DNA from: Undaria pinnatifida
Lineage: Eukaryota > Sar > Phaeophyceae > Laminariales > Alariaceae
Direction of reading: 5' to 3'
DNA: 64,000 nt
NCBI GenBank assembly: GCA_012845835.1
Contig: JABAKD010000017.1
Location: forward strand, 796,001 to 860,000
The notes beneath the pieces are model-generated. The model was not told the DNA's origin, did no database searches, and worked only from the letters and a program-made list of their open reading frames with translations. Shown here piece by piece: positions 23,400-34,775 of this stretch (position 1 is the first letter of the stretch; every line of letters starts with the position of its first letter). The position numbers and the translations under genes are program-made.

Positions 23400-25250
23400 C
23401 CGCCCAGCCAGGCATTTGAGTATCCCCCCCCCCCCCCCCCAACCTCCGTCACCCTTGGAACGCGGTGTTCACCTTCCCCCCTCCTCCCGTCTGCTTCAAT
23501 CAGACACGCATTCATTCTTGAGAGGCGATATCATCGGCAACGAGGAATGGAAGGATATCATGGCCTGGCGGGGGCCGAGGACGACGTCCGGTCGTGGGGG
23601 CAATTGGACAATTGGAAGGAGAGAAGGAATACGAATCCTGCGCGTGGCAACGGCGATGGTTTTGCTACCAGTCGAGGAGCTCGCCCAACCGACCGATTCG
23701 GAGGGGGGGCGGCGGACCAACCTGGTGGCTGGTGTGCAGGGCAGGGAACAGGCAGCTACCGTTTAAAGAATACAGAATCCCCTCCCGACCAGCGAGCTGG
23801 AGGTGGGTGATGTTCGAGCAGCGGCCGAAGCAGATGGAGAGATCCCGACAGTTACAGTGGCGACATCGATTAGGCGCGCGTACGAGCCATGCCGCCAGTC
23901 CCGGAGTACACTTCGCAGAGAGAGAGGGGTTGCCGGGCGTGTTGAAGTCGAGCGATTCAGACAGTCGCATGGCCTGGTCATTAATGAAGTTGCCCGTTAG
24001 GTGTCGTCCGCCAGGTAACCTGGTGGAGATACATTGGTATGCATTCCGGGAATTCGCTGCCTTAACATTATACGGTCACGTCCCCCTTGGTCCGGTGTGC
24101 GCTCAACATGCGTGTGACTGTGTGCGGGTGTGTGGGTGTGTGTGTGTGTATGTGGGGGGGGACGCGTGCTATCACGGCGGTAGGAATCGTTTGCTTTTGG
24201 CCTGTTTTGTTCAAATGACGGCGCTCCTTGACCCAATAGGGTCGGAATGACATGGGTATTTTACAACATAGTATATGTCATACCCAGGTGATCACATTGT
24301 TCATCGGGTTGTACTTTCACTCCTTAATGTTTGGGGGGTTGGGTGTTGGGGGTCAGTTGTAGAGATCTTCATCAGACGAGTTGGCGCATCCCTACTGTAG
24401 CAAGTGTTGAGGGGGGGGGGGTCTGTGTGGACGTGTGGGTGTGCGTCTCTACGGTCCCACGTGACGGTGGGAACTTCCCTCTGTGTTCGTCTGCCGGTCC
24501 TGTTCGGTATGCTTTAAAATAATTTGGGGGGGAATATCATCCCCTAACGGGTGGAGGCTGGATATATTTCTTAGTTATGGCATGATGGCAATGTCGGACG
24601 ACAAGTTTGCTGCCGACTCGGGTGTGGCGCACCCCGTGCTTAACATGGTACGGAGTAGGGCCGCGTTTGTCTGACGCGAACAGCACACAGTTGGATTGAA
24701 TGCCACAGCAACGGGTCGAGATGCTGGACGCCTGTTCTGAAGGACACAAGGGCGACCAGGTACATGTTGTAAGCATACGCGTGCGGATGCGGAACGAAGT
24801 TCGCGGTTCAAGGTCGTTCGCTAGGGCCGACGGTGTTACCGTTGTCCGTATGGTGGAGTGGGTGTCACGCTTCTCTGGCCTTTCCGACCACGCCCCCCTC
24901 TCCTCGTGGATTCGAGCAAGCCTGTACGAGCGGTGGGGTACGGTCGTGCTCTTCCAAAAATTATGGAGTTAGTGGCAAAATCAGGGCGTAAAGGCGATAA
25001 GTGCACCCTGCTCTCGTTGCTCATCGTGGGAGCGACAACGCTCGCAGCCCGAGGAGGCGTATCGGATCGAGTGATTCAGACAGATTGGTGGTGGAGGCCC
25101 AATGCATACAAGGTGTATACGCACGGCATCAAAAATGTTTGATAAGGGTGTCACGTAAGCTAGTCGGGGCAAGCCTAGGGAAGGATGGACAACTGGGGGA
25201 ACGTACAGTCTGGTTAAAATTGATAACTAGTGTACGGCAACAGTAGTCTC
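23400..25250 (+). pseudogene. decayed tyrosine-recombinase-like gene
   Basis: Fragments in shifting frames resemble the C-terminal half of tyrosine recombinases of eukaryotic YR elements (Crypton or DIRS-like). A KGDQVHVVSIRVRM segment lies at about 24748. ATTLAARGGVSDRVIQTDWW and AYKVYTHGIKNV lie at about 25035-25138, followed after a frameshift by RVSRKLVGASLGKDGQ. In intact relatives an HSxRxG-type motif precedes ATxLAxxG, and a tyrosine nucleophile lies in the AYxxY segment. Here the His/Arg pair appears replaced (TLLSLLIVG), so catalysis would be lost. C-runs (23424-23441) and G-runs interrupt the region. The upstream part (23400-24600) is assigned only by proximity. A degraded unrelated gene is possible. 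Confidence 0.45.
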
Positions 25251-25274
25251 AGACTACCTCGGAGTTGGAGGAGT

Positions 25275-25295
25275 CGAATGGTATGGTACCATTCG
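25275..25295. repeat. 9-bp hairpin
   Basis: CGAATGGTA and TACCATTCG flank a TGG loop. Confidence 0.5.
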
Positions 25296-25299
25296 GAGG

Positions 25300-25983
25300 C
25301 TTGGTGACCCGGGACCACTGTAGGCGGCAGTAGTTTGCAACCCGGCTGGTATCATTTTGGGGGGAGAGACGGTATATGTGTGGGCGAGATACATAGGAAA
25401 TTGCAGGAGGCTGCGATGGGTGTATCTGGCCAAAGGGGAGACATATCTCTCTCCCATGACCCTGAAACCGATAATGACAACGCAATTCCAAAGATAAACA
25501 ATAACCTCTATAACAGAAGTATGCAGCAACTATGATATGAGTTGCTGCGAATGTTTTGCGTAGACCAAACTCATCTTACTTAAATACTAATGAGGTGAAC
25601 ACAAAAAAAGCGAACACGAAAAATCATTTTCGGACCCTGTACATTCTTCTGCATGTTCATGCAAGGTAACTTACTACCTCACAATGCTAGAATCATCAGA
25701 CGTGAACTATATTCCGGTCGGCTAATCAACCAAGAAATTGAGGATGTTTGCAGCAATCTAATTTAAAACAGTGACTCTGTTCATCATCCCGCAACAATCA
25801 TAGGAGTGAACCTCCTACCAGTGTTCGTGCCGCCTACAAATAAAGGAACAAAGAGGCACTGCCAGTGATTTACAGCTGGATAAGACCACTTATGCTAGAG
25901 GGACATCACCTCTAGTGTATCCTAAGCTTCCATGTGTACTTGTCCAGGTGGCGGGTTCTCCAGCCGTATACCCTGAAGGTCAC
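25300..25983. other. intergenic flank of the copia element
   Basis: No feature recognised between the recombinase remnant and the LTR. Confidence 0.35.
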
Positions 25984-26290
25984 TGTTTGTTGATCCCTAC
26001 GAAGCGTAGAGGGCTTACCCGTTGAGCTGATAATGGTGGAGTAGTGGAGTCACCGGTATGAAGACAAGTATAAGACGTACATAGATAGACTACGTTGCTC
26101 CTAGCCAAGGCACATCGTGGAGAGAAGAAGACTCACTCGGTAGGAGAAGCACAACGAGGAGTAGGGGCGAAATACCCAAAATACTCCCAGCATCCCGATA
26201 TACTGCTACGATGTAGCCACCCTACCCTGGAAACCCCTGCTATACTAAACCGTCATCATATCCGTGTAATATCCAAGCATACAATCAACA
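25984..26290 (-). repeat. copia 3' LTR
   Basis: Matches 32346-32651 throughout with TG...CA ends. Just inside it on the element strand is a purine-rich stretch (GAAGCAGGGAGGC), a plausible polypurine tract. Confidence 0.85.
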
Positions 26291-27441
26291 GCCTCCCTGC
26301 TTCGTAAATGATACGGTATGATGCTATATTGTCACATCATCAGGGTGAAACGATTCAATGAAATAACGGTTAATCAATATCCTCTCCGTGCTACTGTGAC
26401 AAGAAAGAAGTATTGCAGCACCATAGTCCTTGAAAAACACTCCATAAATCTAGAGATATAATTCAGGGACAGTATCTAACATCAAGCTTCACGAACCTAA
26501 GATCTGAGTCGTAAATCCCAAGTCCAAAACCAAAACTCAAATCCGAAGTTCATAGACCGAAAACTCAAATCTGAAATCCAAATCCCAAAAACTCAAAAAC
26601 TCAAACATGGGCCTTATAATCAGCACTCAGCCTTCCTTATAAAACGGTTGTCAGCTCCGTAGAATAGGAATGCCAACAAGTGTGATTGAACAGCGGTCTC
26701 AAAACTCACCTTCTTATTAGCCAAACGCCTCCCGGCTGGGTACATACAAAAACCATTTAGGTTCCAAATGCTCAAACCCGGAGCAAGGTAATGTCATACC
26801 AGACAACGCAATCGTAAAGAAGTAACATTTCAAAATTCAATAAACAGTTACTTGCTTCCCTAAATGCCATGCACTCTTACAAGTACTAAAATCCAGCTAA
26901 TATATGCAGAATAATCCGTCGAGAAACAATTCACATTAGCTCGCGAAAAAGCTTGTCGCCCTCGGGTTCAGACCTATCGAACTAGTCGAGTTTGAGACCT
27001 TTTTCCTACTTAACGAGCCATACTCCTCTCTAGTGGTCAAACGAATCCTTCCCCGCATAAGCGGTAACAGGTGGGCGTGACCCCTCCTTGCAGAATAAAA
27101 ACTAAACGATTTGGCTCAGCTGGGTGACATTCCGGTGCTAATTGAGAAAACCATAGACTGATTACGCAGGGATGACCCCGGTTAGTTCACCAAAAGCCGT
27201 TGCCGTCCCCAAGTCCTAAAAATTGAAAACTAAACGATTTGGCTCAGCTGGGTCTCGTTACGAGGGTGGTTGAGAAAACCATAAACTGATTACGCAGGGA
27301 TGACCCCGGGTAGTTTACCAAAAACCGTTGCCGTCCCCAAGTCCCAGAAATCTTAAAATTCTTGCTCAAATATACTTTTAAACAGTAGAAACAGCGAATC
27401 TAGCGCACTATGTCATGACAGATTCTACCATTCTCCCAAAA
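26291..27441 (-). other. copia 3' non-coding interior
   Basis: There is no coding frame here. 26510-26610 is a simple AACTCAAA/AATCC-rich stretch. 27106-27346 is a tandem pair of about 120 bp, each beginning AAACTAAACGATTTGGCTCA. 26955-27005 resembles a piece of the element's own RT/RNase H region (28098-28150), possibly a rearranged fragment. Confidence 0.55.
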
Positions 27442-27870
27442 TCAAATGTCCATAACAAAATCCCGGTGAAAACGAAAAACTGGACCGGCGAGTGCCTTCG
27501 TCAGGAAGTCTGCGCGTAGCCGCTCAGACTCTACGGCGACAATGTCGAACCCTCCCCTGAATACAAGCTCTTGTAGGAAGTGGTGCCTAATGTCGATGTG
27601 TTTCGAATTTGACGCGCACACCGCAGGTACCTTGCCCCCTTGTTGTCCTCAAAACCGTGATGCATGCCACACCAAAACCAGGCAAAATGAAACTCCACAC
27701 GTACCGAAAGAAAGTCACCTCCTTGATTGTGTCTGCCAGTGCTACGTACTCGGCTTCTGTGGTCGAAAGCGTCACGCACTTTTGAGTCCTCGAAAACCAG
27801 CACACGCATGCTCCTGCGCACATGACTGCCCCACCGGAAACCGACCTCCTATCAGTGGCCTTGCTGGAGC
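27442..27870 (-). pseudogene. copia RNase H domain
   Basis: On the minus strand the segment SRTQKCVTLSTTEAEYVALA carries the copia RNase H signature. Further on comes FEDNKGA, then in another frame SKHIDIRHHFLQELVFRGG and ADFLTKALAGPVF, the usual copia C-terminus, ending at a stop at 27444-27442. Two frame changes split the domain. Confidence 0.8.
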
Positions 27871-28587
27871 GTAGTCTTCATCCGCATACGCAACCAGCTC
27901 CAGTCCACTACCTCTCTGAAAAGTATTGCTAAAGTCTCTCGTGAAAAAGACATACTCTATAATACCAACCGCTGTCTTCCAGTGTATCTCCTTGGGCGAG
28001 TTGGTGTGCCTGGCTACCGCTCTTACTGCGTTCGCAATGTCCGGACGTGTCTGGTTAGCAAGCCACATCAAGCACCCTACCAGTTCGCGGAAAGGCCAGC
28101 CGCCCTCGGGTTCAGTCGCATCGAACTCTTCGAGTTGGAGGCCCTTTTTAAGCGGGTTTCTCCTACCCGAACTAACGCCGAACTGCAAAGCTGTGTTTTC
28201 AGCAAAAGCTTGCTGCAAGATCGTCAAAGTGCCAGCATCCCAATCTCTAGCATACCGGCAGCCAGCATACCACCTTAGCTCGCCAAGGTTGTTAATCGGC
28301 ACTAGGCGGTTCAAGTCTTTGCAGAATTGATCGCATCTAGCATTACGTCCTACTGCGAAGATATCGTCCACATGAACTACTGTTACTATGAAGACAGTTC
28401 CAGACGCGACCAAGCGCGAGATACACGCGTCTGCTAGACTCTGCTCAAAACCAAGATTCTTCATATGCGATAGCAAGTGGTTGTGCCACGATCTCGACGC
28501 TTGCTTCAAGCCGTAGAGACTGCGGTTCAAGCGTAACTCCCTTACCAGACATCTCACCACAACCCCGGCGCAGCCGCATAAAAACAT
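27772..28587 (-). pseudogene. copia reverse transcriptase, C-terminal part
   Basis: The frame reads NRSLYGLKQASRSWHNHLL, then VVHVDDIFAVGR, then GCLMWLANQTRPDIANAVRA. The catalytic motif is HVDD where copia normally has YVDD. It continues the RT segment of 28554-29078 after a frameshift. The RT_2 family signature makes the call secure, but the protein could not be made in one piece. Confidence 0.85.
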
Positions 28588-29078
28588 TTTCGTCTAGGTT
28601 TGACTGAACAAAACCCTGCTCTGCATCGAAATGATAAAGAATCTAACTCGCAAGCAATGGCACCCAACAAGCGGATGCAGTACCTTGTAGGCGTCGGGGA
28701 AAATGTCTCAAAGAAATCGATGCCTTCACGCTGCCCGCAACCCGTCGCTACCAACCTTGCCTTAGCCCTGATCGCGAAGCCAATCTCATTCGATTTCCAA
28801 CCATACACCCACTTCGCCGAAAGAATATTGTGGCCGTTTGGTTGGTAAATCGCACCGAACGTACCCGCGTTCTCCAGGCCCCCAAATTCTTTCTCCATGG
28901 CCTGAATCCAGAGATCAGAATATTCGTCGATGAGCGCTTCCGAGTACGAGTTCGGCGTCAAGAGCTCACTCACCGGGCGCGAGGGTAAGAGAGAGTTCTT
29001 GTGAGGTGGGGCTTGATGGTACAATACATAACCAATACCCTCCCGCGCAGCCATCAAAGACACCAGTCCATGTTGCAT
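28554..29078 (-). pseudogene. copia reverse transcriptase, N-terminal part
   Basis: Minus strand: WIQAMEKEFGGLENAGTF, then LSAKWVYGWK, then FSPTPTRYCIRLLGAIA. These are the opening blocks of the RVT_2 domain: the W-x2-A-M-x2-E start and a KWVY(K)xK-like segment. A frameshift near 28580 separates it from the catalytic half. Confidence 0.85.
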
Positions 29079-29245
29079 ACCCCCCTGATTGCGCGCGGTT
29101 TTCCCCCTGGTGCGTCCCAGTTGAGCTACGCCGTCATTTACAGTCTGTGGTCTGTCAATTCCTGCCTGATTGCGAGCAGTCTACGCCCGCGTGCGCCCCA
29201 GCTTTTGTGGCTCGCCACCATTACCGGATCCTGAGAAATAGTCCA

Positions 29246-31366
29246 TCAGTCCTCGAGGGAGTTGATGACTAAGAATCGGGTGCTGGTGCTGTTTCTGGTG
29301 TGACAGCGGCGACGATTTTGACTGCGGCGGCTGTGCCAGCCCCGGTGACGCCCTTGACGGCACCACCGGTGACGGCTGTGCCGGCCCCAGTGACGCCCTT
29401 GACGTCCACACCGGTGACGGCTGTACCGACTCCGGTGACGCCCTTGACGTCCACACCGGTGACGGCGTGCCGACTCCGGTGACGCTCTCGACGGCACCGG
29501 TGACGGATGTGACGCCATCGGTGACGTCCTTGACGTGAAAGGTGACGGTCGTGCCGGCCCCGGTGACGTCCTCGACGGCACCGGTGCCGGCTCATGCCAT
29601 ACTTCTCCGTCTTTCGGAGGCATCTGCGCCTCTGACAAACTCGGCCAAGGTGATGGAGTGTGCTTGCCCCATGCCGCAGGCAGCAACCCAGCAAAGGCTT
29701 CCCGCGGATGCTCCCAAGTAACATCGCGGGTGTACGACCGGCGGCTGGACACGAGCAACACCTTGCAGCAGTCCCTCGGGTGGTTGCTGCCGCTGTTCAA
29801 GGAAAAGCAAGCCTGTGCCTTCGGCTCAGATTTCAGCACCCGCTTCACATGGTGAAACCCAGGCTTGAGAAATGGGAGCAGTCGCGGGAACGGTGCCCTA
29901 CCGTACAGTGCTTGGTAAGGCGACAACATGCCCGGTTTGTCGCTCACCCTCGCCGACACGTTGATGGCATCACTCGCGTGCACGCACGCTTCCGCCCATA
30001 GAGGCCCTGTCGGCGGCAGAAGCACGCCGCCGAACAGGCGGGGAGCCTCCAGGCAGGACGCCATCGCGGCCTCTAAGACTAGGGCAATCATTCGCTCCAC
30101 CACGCCGTCATACTCTAGAGAGTCTACTGGCGTGTATTCTCCGCGGATACGGTGGTGGTCTAGCAGCGTCATGAACTCACCCTTGGTGAATTCCGTACCG
30201 TTATCTGAGTGCAGGCACTCCACAATGGATGGGGTGTCCTGTGTCTAAATGTCAGCCAGAAAACCAGCGAAAACAGCGGGCACGTCGGACTTCTCCTTGA
30301 GGAAGTAAATCCATCCAAATTGAGAAAAATCGTCCACAATCATCATTAGGTAGTGGTGACCACCAGACGACGCAGGGCGCTTTCCGGACAGGTCTACAAA
30401 TAGACGCTCAACTGGTTTGGTCGAGCGCCTGTTGGTAGATCTCGGGACAGGCATCCTCCTCCCCTTGGCTTCGGAACACCCAGCACAAGGGATCAACTCT
30501 CCTACCACTTCTACACCATGTTGGCGCGCCGTCTCGCGTAGGGTTTCAGCATGTGAGAGGGCTAGCGCAACGTGCAGATCGTTAATATCGATCCGTTGCT
30601 GCTTGCCAGAGACCAATACTGCGTTAGTCATGGGGGGGTCTGTTATCCCAGTTGCGGAGCAGTATAAACCAGCCTCTCTGCGTACGAACGAAACACTCCC
30701 GCCAAGCATGTGAACCCCCTTGGTGTCCATGGTCACACGGCACTTTGACATCACAGCGTGCAATGAGAACAAGTCAAATTGGATTCCAGGTACGTATGCC
30801 ACGTTCGTCAGCCGTACATGCGTGTCACCACCCTGGCAGTGCATCAACAGAGACAGCTTGCCAAAGCACTCGAAGCCCATCATCGTCATGTCACCTATCA
30901 CTAACCTCTCCTTACCTACCGGGGGGCGCTTACGGTCAAACATCCCAGTAGGGTCCCCCGTGACGTGATACGAAGCACCAGAGTCGGCAACCCACTCATC
31001 TCTACCGCTACCCCCAGAAAGGTCACGAGGCGTCTCCTTCATTTTGGAGGAGTATTGGATTGGTTTAGCAGTCTGCGCGGTGAGAACGTGTGGGTCATCA
31101 GACGTGCTACTGCTATGCGTGGACTCCGCTGCCCCTTGAGAGTCATACGGGGAGTAGACGGTCGAGGGGGCGTATGGTGTTGCTGCTGCGGCAGCGTACT
31201 GCGGAGCATAGCTAGTCGGATCGTAGCCACCAGCTCCATAGGGCACATGGTGTGCTCCGGCCTGCCAATTTCCGTCGTATGATGCTGGGAGGGGGGTGAA
31301 CGATGCAGCGTGCGCGCCAAAATAACCTGAGCTAGGTGGGGGATTTTGCGCGGCATGTGCGTGCAC
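29246..31366 (-). pseudogene. copia protease and integrase
   Basis: One frame, interrupted by a single in-frame TAG at 30247-30245. Protease: WVADSGASYHVTGD, with the catalytic Asp in DSGA. Then a degraded GAG-pre-integrase zinc region (DLHVALALSHAETLRETA, CAGCSEAKGRRMPVP). The integrase core has LFVDLSGKRP, SDNGTEF and VVERMIALV as the D, D and E blocks. The segment after the core is expanded by a 45-bp minisatellite (29330-29560) encoding repeats such as SPVWTSRASPESVQP. The N-terminal 110 residues are Tyr/Ala/Pro-rich linker. Confidence 0.85.
29330..29560. repeat. 45-bp in-frame minisatellite in copia integrase C-terminus
   Basis: Units containing CACCGGTGACGGCTGT and CCGGTGACGCCCTTGACG repeat with mostly 45-bp (15-codon) spacing, keeping the frame. 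Confidence 0.7.
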
Positions 31367-32192
31367 GTGCGCAGTGCATTGAGCGGCATATATGCCCCGG
31401 CTGCTGACACTTGAAGCATAGCCGGGGAGCTATCCGGGTGCCTCTACGTGGCGGTCCCGATCCTGCCGGTGGCGGGGGTCTCGGTGGTAGCGCACCAGGC
31501 GGAGGTTGAACTGGTACATATCCCATCCGGGGTACATCACCAGCATTCCCAAAAGGGACCAACCTCGAGTCATCCCAACGCCACTGCCCATATACCGGAT
31601 CTAAACGGGACGATGGGCCCACTACACCGCCACCACCACTTCGGTGCTGCCGCTGCTGCTGCTTCAATATCAGCTGTAAGAGCTCCTCCTGCTCTTCCCC
31701 CTTCGTCTCTAATTCCACCATAAAACGTTTCTCCGTCTTGAACTGCTGCTGCTGCTGCTGCGGCTGCGGCTGCGGCTGCTGCTGAGCAGCGCTCTCACTC
31801 CCAGTCTCAAGTACCGGGATTACGAGCTGTGACTCACTTCTGGCCACGCCCGCTTCCCTCTCTGGTACCTGAGAGCTGCTGAGAAATGTCTCGCATTTGC
31901 TCCAGTCGTAGTGAGCAGCTTGAGAGCTCGAGGAGCAGTTGCGAGTACTCGCGAATGATGAGTTCGCTTTTCTCAATGCGACCATCGATTCGACAGAACT
32001 CGTGCCATCCTGCCGAAATCTGGTCTATGGTCCGGAACCCATAGCGGAAACCGCCCTGATTTCTTTCTCAAGTTAGTCCTGTATGACGAGCAGCTCCTCC
32101 AGCTCGCGCATCTTGGTCCGCTGAAAGCTCCCCGCTTTCGCTGCCAACGCCTTCACGTCCACAACGCCCATTTTTACCTCTCCCTTAGGCAT
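31332..32192 (-). pseudogene. copia gag
   Basis: An ATG at 32192 begins MPKGEVKMGVVDVKALAAK, then a stop. The rest of gag continues in other frames to 31332. It includes a poly-Gln stretch, a Pro/Gly-rich part and CFKCQQPGHI, the start of a zinc knuckle whose last Cys is lost by a frame shift into the protease frame. Confidence 0.75.
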
Positions 32193-32345
32193 GGTTCAAA
32201 TAAGGCACCCAATTCGCTCCCTTTCACAGGGAGGGCTGTTTTTGTGATATCTCCAGCTAGCTTTCTTCCGCAGAAGAGCCCAAGTCACCCAACACCCTTT
32301 ACTTCGAACAGGGAAAGTGCAGCGTACGGTACGCCATAACTATCG

Positions 32346-32651
32346 TGTTTGTTGATCCTTACGAAGCGTAGAGGACTTGCCCGTTAAGCAGACAATAGTG
32401 GGGTAGTGGAGTCACCGGTATGAAGACAACTATAAGACGTACATATATATTACGTTGCTCCTAGCCAAGGCACATCGTGGAGGGAAGAAGGCTCACTCAG
32501 TAGAAGAAGCACAACGAGGAGTGGCGGCGAAACACCCGGAATACTTCCACCATCCCGATATACCGGTACAATGTGGCCACCCTATCCCTAGAAACCCCTA
32601 CTATACTCAACCGTCATCATATCCGTATTATATCCAAGCATACAATCAACA
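32346..32651 (-). repeat. copia 5' LTR
   Basis: Partner of 25984-26290, same ends. No convincing tRNA-complementary primer site is seen immediately inside it. Confidence 0.85.
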
Positions 32652-33879
32652 GTACCGGAGATGGCGTAGTCAAATCAAAGATTCAACCATCCAGTCGACA
32701 TTAAGTATTCGACTTGTACTCTTACTTGGTACTAACTGCGATATTTCGCAATCTCCAAACCGTGCACAACACCGGTCGCTGTTCCCGCTCACCCCGTACA
32801 AAGAGAACATGCAACACTCTACGTACAGCTTTGGTGAAAAGACAACGCATTTCACACTCCCATAGTCGGTGTAGACGTTATCGGCGTAGACGTTCTCGGT
32901 GTAGACGTATTCGATGTAGACGTCCTTAGATGTGCTTGGTCCGATGTCCGTCGCTGCGGACTTGAGGCTTAACTTTATATCTTGGAGTTGGAGACGTAGG
33001 TGGCTGCCTTTTCCTCAAATCTGAATGCTATCATCAGCTCCGCCTCGATTGTTTATTATGCAGACAGTCTCTGCGTCTTGGACGCGGGTTTTATGGGCTC
33101 TTTGTTCAGGATGGAGAAGAATCCTGACGTTGGCTTGTGGGTGTACACGAAGGCCGGAGATTTCGCCAGTGGTTGTTGACTGTCCTGTGTTGATTCCGCA
33201 AATCCTGTCTCGGGATTTTCCCACGGCTTTCCTTCTGTTGTTGTGAGCGTGTGAACCTCCTTCTGACGATCTGTTTCGTTGTTGAGCTTGGTTCCAAGGC
33301 ATGGCTTAAACGCAGCTGGTGCGATTCCGATTGCAGCGGACATTGTCGACCCGTCGACCCTTGGCTCATCTGACGGTCTGGTGGTCCCAGATGGCGATGG
33401 TCCAGCAATTTTAATGGTCCCATGTGATGCTGTTGGTCCAGCTGATGCTCCGGTAATCCGAGATGAGGTTGATCCAGTGATCCCGGATGCAGTTGCTCCG
33501 ATGAGCGACGGTAATCCAGATGACGTTGCTCCGAAGATCAAATGCGAACATGATTTCAAGATGCAAGTTCTGGTAGTTCCGGTTCAGGGGGTTCCGGGCG
33601 ATGCTGATCAGTGAAGTGGATGGCATCCAGTTATTATGTCGTTGGGGATTTAAATCATCCGGGTTTCCTCCTCCGAGATCCAAAACGGGTCTTTCTCGGT
33701 GTAGGTGAACTCCACACACGTAGTCGGTGGCTTTGTCCCCGGGGCTGTGTTGGCGGGGGTGTTGTCAAAGGTATCATCGACTCTTGGATTGGGCCTTGTA
33801 CTGGTGGTCTCGTGATGCGGTACACCGGTGCGGCCAAGTCGTAGTAGAATGCACGTCCCTGAGCTAAATAGCAGGTGTA
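32652..33879. other. unassigned; includes a 15-bp repeat
   Basis: 32868-32928 holds four 15-bp units of GTAGACGT type, which would read as the pentapeptide GVDV(I/L/F) in one frame. A 111-codon open frame at 33279-33614 is rich in Asp, Pro and Val, but it lacks an ATG start and resembles nothing I know. No gene is called. Confidence 0.35.
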
Positions 33880-34775
33880 ACTCATGTTAAGGATACTCCA
33901 GCTTCTTGCGGTCATTTTCCAGCCCGTGATCACGATTCTCCAATCTCTGGTGATGATGACGCCTCTTCTTCTGACGAGGATGTGACAGTAAGATACTCCA
34001 GCTTCTTGCGGTCATTTTCCAGCCCGTGATCACGATTCTCCAATCTCTGGTGATGATGACGCCTCTTCTTCTGACGAGGATGTGACAGTAAGTATCATCT
34101 CTGATAAATTCAACTGGAAGTGAGGAGAAGTTGATATATCGATCGTAGACCAGGATACGTGCCTTGGCGTAGAGATCTCAAAGGACTGCGCTTGGGATGC
34201 ACATATAACGAAAGTAATGGGAAAGGGTAAATCACAGCAAGGGAAGGTGGGTGCGATCCTAACAGACTCGCACCTTAACACTAGAATTAAAATTTGAATG
34301 TGATTGTACCAAAGCTAGAGTATGCAGAAGAAGTTTGGGAAAGGAACGCGAAGTTCGTAAAACAACTGGGAACAGTGCAGATGACAGCAGCTAAACATAC
34401 ACTAGGATCAAGTACGACGAGTAACACAGTTTTTATAGCAGAACTAGTAATGTATCCACAATTAATCAGAGAGACGTGAGTTGAAGTGACAATACGTATA
34501 AAGGAAGGAATACGCCAGAAACGAGGCTGCCAGCCATTCATTGCCGATAGAGCAGCATGGGAGAAAACAATAAAAGGACGAGCTGGAATCAGATGGAATA
34601 GCGTAGCCGAGAACATATGGAAGGATTTAGATAACGAACAAGTACTGTCTATAGAGAAGTTTTATGGGTACAAGACAGAAGCAAAACAAATACTCCCGGA
34701 GTATTATTATTAGAAGAAAGGGAAATGTCAGAGCTAAGAAATAAGTTGAAAAAGGAAAAACACAAGACATACATA
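33880..34775 (+). pseudogene. LINE ORF2 remnant, part 1
   Basis: Plus-strand frames read PARDHDSPISGDDDASSSDE (inside a 100-bp tandem duplication), then DTCLGVEISKDCAWDAHITK, ILTDSHLNTRIK, VIVPKLEYAEEVW and IADRAAWEKTIKGRAGIRW. The (Y/C)LGVEI segment followed by VPKLEYA is typical of the thumb/connection region just after the reverse transcriptase of non-LTR elements. The catalytic core is missing (5' truncation), and stops and frameshifts are frequent. The TA-flanked DNA element at 34776 separates it from part 2. Confidence 0.65.
33893..34092. repeat. 100-bp tandem duplication
   Basis: Two head-to-tail copies with exactly 100-bp spacing (ATACTCCAGCTTCTTGCGG at about 33892 and 33992). The length is not a multiple of three, so it breaks the LINE frame. 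Confidence 0.85.

Larger units (their letters stand above)
25984..32651 (-). mobile_element. Ty1/copia LTR retrotransposon, full length, defective
   Basis: Two LTRs of about 306 bp (25984-26290 and 32346-32651) begin TGTTTGTTGATCC and end AATCAACA on the plus strand. They bound a 6.67-kb element transcribed on the minus strand. The internal order is gag, protease, integrase, reverse transcriptase, RNase H, which is the copia order (integrase before RT). The LTRs differ at roughly one base in ten by eye, so the insertion is old. The 5-bp flanks GTCAC and GTACC are at best a decayed target duplication. At least four frame breaks and one in-frame stop disable it. Confidence 0.9.

Noticed and set aside
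23594-24250. 218-codon frame in the GC-rich stretch
   Set aside because: No motif, interrupted by homopolymer runs. The recombinase-like blocks lie in other frames.
25984-32651. Recently active copia element
   Set aside because: LTR divergence, frameshifts in every domain and no clean target duplication show it is old and dead.
33279-33614. Asp/Pro/Val-rich 111-codon frame as a gene
   Set aside because: Starts at TTG, no ATG-led ORF of useful length, and no homologue recognised.
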